A stretch of DNA of 64,000 nucleotides from Copromyces sp. CBS 386.78. Taxonomy: Eukaryota > Ascomycota > Sordariomycetes > Sordariales > Sordariaceae. Numbering within the stretch: position 1 is the stretch's first letter; every line of letters starts with the position of its first letter. The DNA is taken from positions 98,423-162,422 of the forward strand of contig MU839181.1 in the NCBI GenBank assembly GCA_030685235.1, in the 5' to 3' direction. The notes beneath the pieces were generated by a model, which had not been told where the DNA came from, searched no databases, and saw nothing but the letters and a program-made list of their open reading frames with translations. The position numbers and the translations under genes are program-made. Shown here in pieces: positions 47,895 through 59,700 of this stretch.

Positions 47895-48570
47895 ATCCTG
47901 CCCAGGAGAGACTCCAGAGCCTTATCAAGAAGCTAGCAGACCTCTACGAAGCAGGCGGGGAGGTTGAGAAGAAAGAGTGGATGAGCAGCGAGAACGATGG
48001 CCGTGGAACAAATGTCTGTGCTGCACCTCCCTCCGCGTCTCTTTCTCCCCTTCCGTCCTTTCTTCAAAGACGTCTCATCGATTGCTAATATTTCTTCCCA
48101 TAGTTTAGTCCTCTTGCCATCTCACATGGTGGGAGCCCTTGCCCCTTTTCTCGGACTCTCTCTTCAAGTTTGTCCTGCGTTTGTTCCCCCTCTCCTCAAC
48201 CCTTTGGCAGTCTCTCTCCGTGAGTACAATCTGACTAACGTCTGAACCGTCAACAGCCTACCCGCGCGACGAAAGAGATCAAGAAGTCATATGGCACTGG
48301 ATCAGCTTTTCATCATTCCAAGCCAGGACTGCAGCCAGTGGCCTCCACAGGATCATTCCAGCCGCGACATGGGTGTTGCGCGCTGCTATCGAAGATTTTC
48401 ACCCCGTCAGCATCGAACAGTAGGAATGTTTTATGGCGTCGGCCGCGGAGTGGATGAAATTCGCCGCGCATCTCTTATGGCAGCAAGCGCTCTACTGGGA
48501 CAACCCCACAAGCTGCAAGTCCGGGAAGAACTCGTCCTATGTCTGGGACTGGGGCTCGCCAACCGGTGTC
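47895..48570 (+). pseudogene. central/3' part of the DUF3632-like gene
   Basis: Host-gene sequence between the two hAT copies, with ordinary base composition. After one duplication is removed it continues the 5' fragment: HPAQERLQSLIKKLADLYEA, then an EVEKKEW segment. An intron probably ends at 48103 (branch GCTAAT, acceptor CCATAG) and another splice may lie near 48220-48256 (GTGAGT ... ACAG, only 37 nt, suspiciously short). Beyond it the frame reads YPRDERDQEVIWHWISFSSF, a TWVLRAAIEDFHPVSIEQ segment, TAG at 48421-48423, then in the same frame EWMKFAAHLLWQQALYW, up to SYVWDWGSPTGV at the second hAT insertion. The TAG follows CAG and could come from CAG by RIP. The family is inferred. The gene's end lies beyond the window. 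Confidence 0.65.
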
Positions 48571-49072
48571 CAGCGATCGATTCAAAACAAAATATGTAAA
48601 ATAAAATAAAATCTGGCAAAGCAAAATAAACCAAAAGAGCGGTAAAGCGGGTAAAACGGGTCGGCTCGGTTTTGCTAAAATACCTAAAAATTTCGACCTA
48701 AGGTTCCAAATATTGAAAGGGGTAGATTTTAGCCGTTCAAACCGGCGCATCGCATAACAGGGACCTGGGTTTGAGGGTATTCAAACGAGCTATAAAAACG
48801 AGTGAAATTTCTACTCCCGGTAGCTTACTAAAATAATTTCGTAGTATTGTAGGGGGGGGTTCGTATTAGCCTCCTTACTAATTAAGTTATATAAAATTCG
48901 CTAATAATCACCCCCCTTATAGTATTATAAATCTATAAACTACCCTACAAATTACTCCCCCCTTCTTTATTCTATTGAAATACTTAACCATTTTTCTTTA
49001 TTTCCTCCTACTTTTACAATAGTTCGCCCGTAATAATATAACCGATTCTACCCCTCCCTTTCTTATTATTAA
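48571..49072 (+). mobile_element. hAT copy 2, left part (interrupted by a Gypsy element)
   Basis: Begins CAGCGAT at the host-gene junction (preceding 8 bp CCGGTGTC would be its duplication). From about 48590 it matches the left 450 bp of copy 1 with RIP-type differences, including the TATA box. The match stops at 49072, where an LTR starts, and continues after 63811. The right end lies outside the window. Confidence 0.85.
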
Positions 49073-49304
49073 TATCACAAAATTACCTATAATAGCACAT
49101 AGCACTAAGCACTACATAATCGAATCTATTAACCATTAGCCAATAAGACCGCATACACGTACGTACCAATAGGCTTCGGTCTAAATCCGGGCACGGCACA
49201 ACCTACCCTATATCCAAACCGCACTCCTCCCTCCTCTCCTTCTTTCCTTCCTCGTACAACTACATTTATCCTACCTCACCCCCAACAATATTGCCCCGTA
49301 ATAA
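49073..49304 (+). repeat. left LTR of the outer Gypsy element
   Basis: 232 bp, from TATCAC (original TG-start altered) to TAATA. Preceded by ATTAA (49068-49072). Its partner is 63580-63810; the two differ almost only by C/T and G/A. Confidence 0.92.
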
Positions 49305-50336
49305 TTAATTATACCTTTCTATTATACTACGCATATATACTTCAAAATAAATTCATCGCCGCCATTGTAAATATCTCTAACAAACCCGCAATCAAAATCA
49401 AAAATCCATCGCACAACGACTATACTTCTCTTTTATTACATCGCAATTATACTTCTTTTTCGTCGCATCGCAACTAACTATAAAATAGCTAATAAATTCT
49501 ATTTACATTATAAAGTAATAAATAAATATACTATATATTAATTAAATTAATTACTATAAATATCGACTCCTATTATTAATTTTAACATCGCTATTTCCGT
49601 AATTAATACTATCGTCCGTTCTAAATACGAATAACTCTTTAAAAATATTACCAAATCCTTTAATAACGCCGTATCCTAACGCCCAAATAACCTAATAATA
49701 AAAGAAATCCTTAATACCACTTCTAAATTCGCTTAATATACTACTTTCCCTTATATTATTATCGTTTTTATATAATTAGTCTACATAAATTTCATTTAAA
49801 CTAATATATTCGTTAGCGCTACTTAAAATTCCTTTAAAGCCGCTTACTAATAGATCGCTATTTAAAATAATATTATTACCACCTTTTAATAAAAAATTCT
49901 TTAATTAAAATATAATTTTACTACTTCTAGCGAGGCCAATACTAAATTTAAAAAAATTACTAAAACCTAAATTAAGGCCCTTAAGAAGGCCGTTCGTAAT
50001 AAAATTACTCCGCCCGCTTTTATCCCCACTCCTAATTTTAATAACAAAGCTATTATAACCACTCCAAAGACCCGTACGAATAAAGACCCCGCCGTTTATA
50101 CTAGTAAAAACGCCTCTATTATTAAACGTATTAAAACTTTTTAAAATTAGCGTAATAAAATCTAATTATATTAATTCTAAGATACTTAGTAATTTAATTA
50201 AAATAAATATTATAAATTTATATAAATCCTTTTATATTTTAGAAGTAACGCCTTTAAAATTTTATCGCCGTATATTATACTTATTATTAAAGAGGAGGAC
50301 TTAATTAAATAGAAATAGGAAAATACGGAAGCCTTC
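49305..50336 (+). pseudogene. outer Gypsy gag remnant, first part
   Basis: TA-rich sequence after the left LTR, interrupted at 50336 by the inner element and resuming at 57780. No frame is intact. Assigned to gag by its position before the knuckle and pol. Confidence 0.55.
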
Positions 50337-50591
50337 TATCACGGGGCGAGATGGCACCGTAGGGGGTATAATGAGATATGCGTTATTGCATAAGGAGAAA
50401 GGAGGAGAGAAAGGAAGTGTGCGCGGAGGTCTGGCTATATATAGGTGAGAACCCTATAAACTAGACCATACGCGGGCACGTAAGGCTACACGTAACGATA
50501 ATATATACATAGCCAGAACTCTAAGCTCTAGTCGGCACAGCACATATACAATTAATACAGCATAGTACATCACAAGTCTAACCCTATAATA
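50337..50591 (-). repeat. left LTR of the inner Gypsy element
   Basis: 255 bp, paired with 57520-57774. Flanked on the left by CCTTC (50332-50336). Since the element is transcribed on minus, this is its 3' LTR. Confidence 0.94.
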
Positions 50592-50611
50592 CTATCCCCC
50601 CTCAAAAGAAG
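50592..50611 (-). other. polypurine tract of the inner element
   Basis: On minus it reads a purine run with GGGGGGATAG directly next to the LTR, where plus-strand DNA synthesis is primed. Confidence 0.65.
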
Positions 50612-50639
50612 TTCGAAGAGCTGAAAAATCTATATATAT

Positions 50640-53600
50640 AATAAATTTAAAACCCTTTACATCGCTTCCTATCCTTATAAACATCTATCAACTTCCGAAA
50701 TACCCTCCTAAACGCGAAGTATAAACCTTCCTCCATATCCTTCTACGTCCTATCTTCCATAGCAGCGGCTGTCTCTTACTATACTAAGCGGCTAGAGCGG
50801 CGCCGTAATAATTCGGGGGCTACCGGAGCTAGCGTTATCGTTAATACTAAAATATTGGCGGCGAAGCGTTCAAAAACCCTCTAAACCTCTAAAGGCACTA
50901 ATTTATCCGAATATTTATAATAGAATTATTAAAAATAATATTCACAATCGATAACGTTACTAACGGGTTCCTAAATAGGGTTACCGGTCTTCTATTTAAC
51001 CTCGTATTTCCAATACCTATTATTACCTATCTATTAACAATCCGTAAAACGTTTAAATACCTACTCTTCGTACTCCTCCTAACTATCAGTCCATATTATA
51101 ACCCTACCTTCGTTAGCCTAAACATCTATTATAGTAAGCTAGCCTAAAAAGCCTTAACCGGACTATAATTATACTATAAAAACGTAGAAAATTAATAAAT
51201 ACTTTATATTAAAGGGTAGGGCGAAATAAACCGTATATAACTTAGCGCAAACAATTTTAAAGGGCCCTTCCTAACAGGGATATAATTTTATATACGGACG
51301 TCTATTAACGAAATTAACTATATTAAAAAGAATTATATTACCAATATAGTATTTAATAAAGTCGATTCGCTTTTTATTAGTATTATCCTTATACCGTTCC
51401 TATATATAACGAAATTACTAAATAGCGAAATCCTAAATTTACTAAAAATAATCCGCCAATTCGTTAATTTTATAATATTCTTTAAATTAAACTAGAAAAA
51501 GATCTAGTGGTAGCAAAGTACGGAGCTCTATACCTATACGAAGGTAATAGCCGTAATTAGCAAAGAAGGGAGAAATACCTATTAATAAAGAAATAGTATT
51601 ATTGCCGGCGAACTCCGCTAATAATAGCCACTTTACCTAATCCGTCTATACCCAATTAATATAAATTTCTCAAAAACTATTCTATCTCCGCATTAATATA
51701 TTCGGTCTAAGCGTTCGTCTAGGGGTAGAAAGCAGAAGTAAGCTTACGAATCACGGACAGCCGTTTATAGAAGGTAAATTAAAACTATAAAACAAATTGG
51801 GTACCTCTATTAGAAAATATACTATTTAGAAGGCCGTAAATTAAATAAATATAATCGATAAACTAATCTACTAATTCTTCCGCTTCCAAAATTATTATTA
51901 AAATATAATACTATATTTTAATAAATCAATTAACAATAATAATAATATATTTAAAAGTCTAGCCTAAATAAATATTTAATAGTAACGGCGTAACGTAATC
52001 AATTAAAATATCAATCTATAGCGCGAAAACGATTATAATCGGTTTAAAATAACTAGTAGAACCTCTCTTTAAAAACTTAATCTTTATACAAAATAAATAA
52101 CCCTTATAGAAAAGGCGTATATCGTTATATATCCCCTTCTAATAGAAATCGCATTATAGGAGCTCGTACGTAGCGTTACAGCTTAAATAACCAGCGCCTA
52201 AAAAATTATATTAGCGACTAATAAATTAGAATTAGAAATTTTTATCGTAGGGATTAACAATAATTCAGTCGCACTATTTTGCAATACCGTTAATAATATA
52301 ATATTCTAAGAAGGCCCTATAAAAAACCTTCTTAATAGTAGTAAACTATTAACGAATTCCGTTAGTAAAGGAAGAAATTAATTTTTATAAAAAAATAGAG
52401 GTCTCGTAGCTAGTACGAATAAAATTATCAGTAGACTAAATATTAAAATCGTTAGGCCTTAATAAATAAAGCGAAAAACCCGCCGCTAAATTATTAAATT
52501 CGAAATAACTATCTTCGAACTAAAATAAATCTAATAATACCCGCTTACGAATAATTAAACAATCATCCTCTTCGCCGTTAGGGCGATTATTAAACTTATA
52601 GTTTAAAGCGTTTGGGCGAAGGTTCTTAAAACCTAATATATATTTAATTAAAAAATTAAATCGAAATAAGAATTAAAACCAACGTATATACCACTAAATT
52701 AACTACTTATTAATCATAAATATTTAGAGGTTCTTATAATCCGTAAAGATATCGAACGGTTATTAAACTCCTTCTAATTCCGGCCTCCATTCCTCTAATA
52801 CCTTAATAATCGTAAATAATTCCTTATCGTATATATTATAATTATATTCTTAAAAACTATATTTAGCCGAAAAGTAGGCGATAAAATAAAGAATACCATT
52901 ATCTCTATACTAAGAAAGGGTACTACCTACAACCTAATTAAAAGCGTCTATCTCGACTATAATCTTTTTAGTCCAATCGTAAATTTTAAATACAATTCCG
53001 CTAGTAAACGCCCGCTTAAAAACTTCGAAAGCAATTTAATAACAATTATCCCAAAACTATCCAACATCCTTCTTTATAAATTTATAAAGCGGAATAACCA
53101 TTATTAAAAAATCTTTTATAAACCATCGGTAAAAATTCATAAAGCCTAAGAAAAACTATAAGGACTTCTTTAATTTTAATACTTACTAATTTATAATAGT
53201 TTTAACCTTCTCTAAATCTATTTTAATACTTCTAAGTATAATAATTAAACCTAAATATTTTATCCTTATTATATAGAATTCGTATTTATTAATTTTAACG
53301 TTAAAGCCCGCTTTTACTAACTTATTAAAAACGTCGTTAATATACCGCTTATAATTTTTAATATTATCGGAGTAAATAAAGATATCGTCGAAGTAAATAA
53401 TTGCGTAAATATTAAAAATATTGTATAGGATATCGTTAATATAATTCTAAAATATACCTAAAGCGCTTTATAAATTAAAAAAAATAATTAAAAATTTAAA
53501 TAAGCTAAACCAAATTATAAAAGTAATAAACTATTTATATCCTTATTTAATATAAATATAATTAAAAGCAACAATGATATTAAACTTCGTAAAAATCTTA

Positions 53601-54450
53601 ATACGGCAAATTGCGTTAAAGGTCTCTTTAATAAACGGGAAGAGATAACGGGACTTAAAAATAACGTTATTAACGCCGTAATAATTAATATAAACGCGGA
53701 CTCCGCTTCCCAATTTCTTAATAAAGAATAGAAATATTAAGGCCTCTAATTATAAAAGCCTAATAAATTTCTTTTAAAATATATTATCGACCTATTTCTT
53801 AATAATACTAAGTTTATTAGGATTGAACGTACGCCCGTAGGAAGCGGGAGGGGTTACTCCTAGACGGAATTCGATCTTCAAATTATATACCCTATAAAGA
53901 AGAAAAATATCCGCTCCTTCTTATAAGAAAATTTATATATAATACTAATATTATCGCGGGAATTTAATTTAAATTTCTACGACCGTCTTAAAAAGTTTAT
54001 TAACTTTTTTATAGAATTTAACCGCATTTTTAAACGTAATTTTATTAATAACGATACTATTTATTGCAAAATACTTATTAATTATTTCCTCGTAATAAGG
54101 AAAATCGTTATTAATATTATTAATTTTAATAAAATTAAAAACTTTTACTACCCTCAACGCAGCTTCGTCTCCCTTCCCTACCAAAGCGTCAATCCAACGA
54201 TAATACTTATTACCAAAAAAGTACTTAAAACGCTAACCTTTACCCAATAATACCTCTACTATTATATTTAGCGTAAAATTATTATTTATACTCTAAAAAT
54301 TTAAAATCCGTCCTTCCTTTTCTAATTTCTTATTTTCTTCGGTTAATCTACGGATATTTTTATTTAAATTAGCCCGAATCGTATAGATAATTAAAAGCTT
54401 ATAAATTTCCACTAACTAATTAAAAGTAGTAGCGGGGAATTTTTTAATAT
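50640..54450 (-). pseudogene. inner Gypsy pol remnant
   Basis: Minus-strand traces in order: reverse transcriptase with an intact YFDD box at about 53384-53395 (context AIIYFDDIFIYSDN), then an RNase H-like stretch, then a damaged H2C2 integrase finger at about 52080-52200 (NATYELL, then a YNDIRLFYKGYLFC pattern with Cys/His codons altered), then the catalytic region near 51300-52000. Many stops. Boundaries are approximate. Confidence 0.75.
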
Positions 54451-57400
54451 TATTAGGGTTAATAGGACTAACCGGGATACTATAGAATTGAACCGGGATA
54501 TAATAATCTACTATAGAAGTCTTTATACCGCCGGCCTAATAGTAAAGCGCCGGGCGGGGTATTGAAAGAGGCGCCAGGGGTAATATTAATAATATAATTG
54601 CGTTACCGCCTTTTACTTTCCCGAGCGGAATAGTACCTAATCGGTTAGTAACCCTATATTTAAAATAGTAAAATTATTAGCGAATAATTCGTTTAATTAT
54701 AATAAAGATTAATAATTGCTTAACAACTTTTACCTCTCTCTAATTAAATTCGCTTTCGTCTTCTATATCTTCTACTAATAAACTTTAATATAAATACTGA
54801 ACTAGCGGTCGTAGAATCGTAAAATAGTAGTTCGAAAGCGGTGCAATACAGTTTAAAGCCTTAGGTAGGAAATAACCGCATTACTTACAAGCGGAATTAA
54901 ATTAAAGAAAATCGTTAAATTAATTAATATTTAATATATAATAAACGAATTACGGGTGACCTAAAATAATAAGGTTATCCTTAATTAAATTGTAAATTAA
55001 TAAATTAATAATTTCATAATAAATTCCTACCTATATTATAAATCTAGAAAAATAAATAATACTACCCTTAACTTAACTATCCGCGAAGTATAATAATTTA
55101 GGAACGGCGAACGGAAGAAAAGGGAGACAGTAACGGTAAATAAAATAATAATTAATAAAATTAAGGGTAATATATTTACTATTAACGAAAGTAATATAAT
55201 ATAACTTACGCAATCCGTAGGACAAATAAATAAAAAGATTTAATAAATTTAAATATTTATAATAACTATCTACTAAAGATCTATTTATTTTAATAATATT
55301 TAGCCGTATAAGGATAGTCCTATTATTTCCTCTATATCCATTAAATACGTACCTCTAAACGCGATTTAATTAAGAAGCTACACATTTTCCTAGCCCGAAA
55401 TCAAACCGTTCTTATTACTTATAACCGGACTAATAAAGCCGGACTAATAAGCGGGAACGGGGTTATAGTAGCCGGGAGCCGGAGTACCGGGGGCTAGAAC
55501 GCTTATACCGGGGTTTATAGTATTAATATAGTAGCCGCCGCCGTAATTAGGGCGCTATTAACCGTAATTATACTAACCCTAAATAAATTATTAATTATTA
55601 TTACTAACATTATTATTACCGCCGCTATTATTATTATAATTATTATTACTAATATTATTAGTACCACCATTATTATTACCGCCGCTATTATTATTACGGT
55701 TACTACTATTATTACTTATATTACCACTACTACAATTCTTATTATTACAGTTATTATAGAATTTAATTTCCTTCTTAAAATTAATATAAGCGCGATAATT
55801 AATAAAGTAATAGCCGGGCCTTCCGCAGCGGGTATAAATACCTATCTTCATATAGTATTCAAAAATATTAACCTTAATTATATAAAATATTTAAATATCT
55901 ATTTCAATTATAGCATTAAAATCTATTGTATCGCTACTTTAGCTAATAATTACTTTAATTATAGAAGTACTAAAGCGACTAATAAGAGCGGAAATATTAA
56001 TTATATTAATTTTATAAAATAAATTAGTCTATTTCTTACACTAATCTTTATCCTCTAATATTTTAGCGAAATTGCAAATAGTTTTAAACTATTCGTTAAA
56101 TTTATCATTAACAGGCTAAAGACATTAATAAAAAAGGGCGAAGCGAATACAATTACTAATCTTCTAACGGAAATAATAAATCTTTATACTATTATCGAAC
56201 TTATATTTATCGACGAATATAATAAACTTTTCCTTAAAATCGGTCTATTTTATACCTTTAAATATCTTAAAGTCCTCGAAAATATAGCGGGACTCTACAA
56301 CGACATTAATATTATCGTACTTCCTATCCAATTTATTAATTAATTCAAAAACTATAACCTACTTATAAAGCTCGCTAAAAATAGCGTTATTTAATTTAAT
56401 TTTAATAGCTTTAAATAAGACGCTTTTAATAGAGTAAACAATAAAAGAAAATTTAGGGCGCTCGTCAGCAAAGATCTTAAATTTATTTACTTAAATAAAC
56501 TTTATACGTATATACTAAGCGCAATATTTAATAGTACGTTCGATCGATAATCCTTTACTATTAAAGGCGGGGGTAACTATAATATATAATACCGACCTAT
56601 AACCGCTACTATTTTTACTAATATTTATTATATCGTTATTATTACCGGGATCGCTAAATACGCTAGGAGGTAAAGGGGTTGAATTAAGAGATAGGGAAGG
56701 AGCCGGGCCGTCCTTTAAGAACTAAGTACGAAGGTTAAAAAGGATTTTTTAGTAACGGTCTTTCTAGGACTAAAAAGCGGCCGCAAATACTATATAAAAA
56801 TCGCTAAATTCCTTTTTAAGAGCGGCAATTTATTTATAAAATAATTTAATTTAATTTTAATAATCCTTTACGCTAGCCTAAACGGCGAATAAATATTAAG
56901 TACGGATAATCGCAATATTACTTTCTTTACGGGCGATTTCGTAATTAAAATTTCTAATACGAATATATAAATAAATAACTTCTTTTCTAACTATAATAAA
57001 GTCTTCTTCGAAATCGCGAGCGTTGGCCCTAATTATAATTATATTATTGCGGAGTAAGTAATAAAAAGTAGAGAAAAAAGTTTGAAAAACAGAAAGGTTA
57101 GCGAAATTATATACTTGAAAAATAGGGATTAAAATTTTAATCGCTTAATAATAGAGGCCTTCGAACGCTTAAGCGAAAACCGTTAAATCGTTTTAGTATT
57201 CTAAATTAGCAACTACTACGATAGTATTAATAATTATAATAACAATAAAATTATTAGTTACGGGCTAAGCTCGGGGAATAATAGAATTAGATATTAATCG
57301 CTAGATTAAATATATTTTAATAAATATAAAGGAGAAAGAGTACGAACGATTTTAATAATACTCGTCTTAGTATTTTACTTAATTTAACGGCTAGGTTCGT

Positions 57401-57519
57401 AATTCGAGGTCGGGAATGCGTAGGGTCGAGTTTTAATTGCTAATTGCCGCGATTAAAATACGAATAATCTTCCTCTTATTAAATAAGCGCGCGCAATGCA
57501 ATAGTTAAATATAATAAAT
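54451..57519 (-). pseudogene. inner Gypsy gag remnant with zinc knuckle
   Basis: The CCHC knuckle is read on minus at about 55790-55851 as IYTRCGRPGYYFINY: two of the ligands are Tyr in place of Cys or His, exactly what C/T and G/A changes would produce. An Asn/Gly-rich low-complexity stretch follows. No intact frame. Confidence 0.7.
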
Positions 57520-57774
57520 TATTACGGGGCGAAATAGTACTGTAGGGGGTATAATGAAATATACGTTATTATATAAGGAGAAAGGAGGAGAGAAAGGAAG
57601 TATATACGGAGGTCTGGCTATATATGGGTGAGAACTCTACAGACCAGACCGTACGCGGGTACGTAAAGCTGCACGTGACGATGATATGTGCGTGGCCAGA
57701 GCTCTGGGCTCTGGTCGGCACAGCACATATACAGTCAGTGCAGCACAGCACATCACAGGTCTAACTCTGTAATA
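57520..57774 (-). repeat. right LTR of the inner Gypsy element
   Basis: 255 bp, 5' LTR of the minus-strand element. Its last 120 bp (57650-57770) retain many CpA and TpG dinucleotides and look nearly unmutated, unlike the first part and unlike the other LTR. Confidence 0.94.
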
Positions 57775-57779
57775 CCTTC

Positions 57780-59700
57780 CTTATTTATCTTAATATAAAA
57801 TATAACTATATAAACTTTACTTTCGAAATATACTACGATTTTAAATCTTTAAAAATATTTAAAAGTATAAAATAATTTAATTTTAAGGATAAATTTATTA
57901 CTATCGTTAATAAATATAATTTTAATAATATTATAAAAACCTATTATTTAAAAATAAAGGTTACGAACGAAATCTATAATAATATTACTCACTAGTAAAA
58001 TACCTTAATTTATAATAATTTTAACAGTTAATTTACCCTTTATTGGAAATTCGCTATTAATTTAAAAGAATATAATTAGCGTAATAAAACTAATATCTTT
58101 TATAAAACTAGTACTAGAGGAATTAATAACAATACTACTACTCCCGAACGCACCGTTAATTAAAGTAGTATTACTATAGATTTCGACGCTATAAACGCCA
58201 TTAATATTTAATTATCCCGTAAAATTAATAAAATAATTATCGATTACTGTATAAAGAACGGACTTTATAAACGCTACGCCCTAATTAATTACTACGCTTA
58301 CGAATATTATAATAATATTAATACCAATATCCTTAAAGAGTAAAAAGAATACGACCGCTATAACTATCGTAATAAAAGCAGTAATAATAATAATAACTAT
58401 AATAAACCCGCTATAAATTAAACCGGCTATAATAATAATAGTAATAATAGCATTCGTATTAACACTATCGCTACCAATAAGCTCGCCGCTCCTACTATAC
58501 CCCCTACCCCAACTCCTACCTAACTTATAGAATATAATATAGGAAATATACTACCTCTCTACTAAATCGTTTAAAAAGGTTATTATCCGTAATAATAATA
58601 AAAGAAGAAGTAAATAATTTAGCAAATTTAAAAGTAATTTAATTTAAGAATTTAAATTTAAATAACTATAATAATAATTCTATCTTCCTCTCTAATTAAA
58701 TTATCTATAAATTATATAATTAACGAAATAAATATATTATTTTAATTAATAATAAATATTCCGCTCTCGCTTTTATTAATTGTAATTTTATTATTTATTA
58801 TACTATCCCGCTATTAAAATTCCCTAAATTAAAGACTTTATATTTAATAAATAATATACTTAAGGACTTTATTATTTATTATTATAAAATTTAATTGCGG
58901 ATCGGTTACTATATAAAAATAATTATTATATTAGCCTACAATTTAGCTGACAATTATCCCGTCATTTTAAATATATTATAATTCAAATTTTATAACCTTA
59001 TAATATTATAATTAAATAATACTATTACCTTTACTAACCGCTATATAAACCGCTACCTTTCTGCTAAACTTCTACCCTCCTTATAGTACGTACTTAAAGT
59101 CTAAAAATATATTTACACACGTTATTACAAAACCGTACAAAATATAATCGAAGTAGTCAGATCTAATACTCTAATTGTAAACCCCGCTCCCGCTACTATT
59201 AAAAATAATATTACTCCAAATCCCGCCCTAATTGCAAATACCGTTACCGAAACTCCTAAGCAAACTAAGCCTACTATCTACCGTACCGTAGCCGGCTAAC
59301 GAAGATCCAACCCCTACTACCGTATTATAATATACAAAATATATTTTTCGAACGAACTAATCAACCCCGTAAATATTAAAGATATAACGGCTACCAATTT
59401 TAACTAACTATATAAAAAGTATTATTTACGAATATTCTATACTTTATACGTAAAACTCTATAAAATTTTAGAAAAGGCTAGAATAGAGGAAGCCTAAATT
59501 AAAGAAGTAAAAAGGGGCGCCCTAAAGCTTAAAGAATATAAAAACAATAAAGGCGTCGTTAATAGAGGGGTAAAAATAAGAATTAAATACGACTATAATA
59601 TACCCACCGGATTAGCGAACCTTACTCCAAAAATAGAACAAGAAATTTAAGATAATAACAGCGCTAAATATAGGAAATTACTAAATAAACGTTACTATTT
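57780..59700 (+). pseudogene. outer Gypsy gag remnant, second part, with zinc knuckle
   Basis: Read on plus, the knuckle at about 58240-58310 is CIKNGLYKRYALINYYAYEY; the expected Cys/His ligands have become Tyr. Gag-like sequence precedes it and a protease-like stretch follows. Many stops. Confidence 0.7.

Larger units (their letters stand above)
50337..57774 (-). mobile_element. inner Ty3/Gypsy LTR retrotransposon, RIP-degraded, 7,438 bp
   Basis: LTRs of 255 bp at both ends and perfect duplication CCTTC (50332-50336 and 57775-57779). Orientation is minus: the zinc knuckle lies near 55800 and the reverse transcriptase near 53390, and a polypurine tract (minus strand, 50592-50611) abuts the left LTR. 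All reading frames are broken by RIP. It interrupts the gag region of the outer element, so it arrived later. Confidence 0.95.

Noticed and set aside
48291..48599. 102-codon plus-strand frame
   Set aside because: It is in a different frame from the one that reads VIWHWISFSSF and EWMKFAAHLLWQQALYW, which looks like the true protein, and it runs across the hAT junction.
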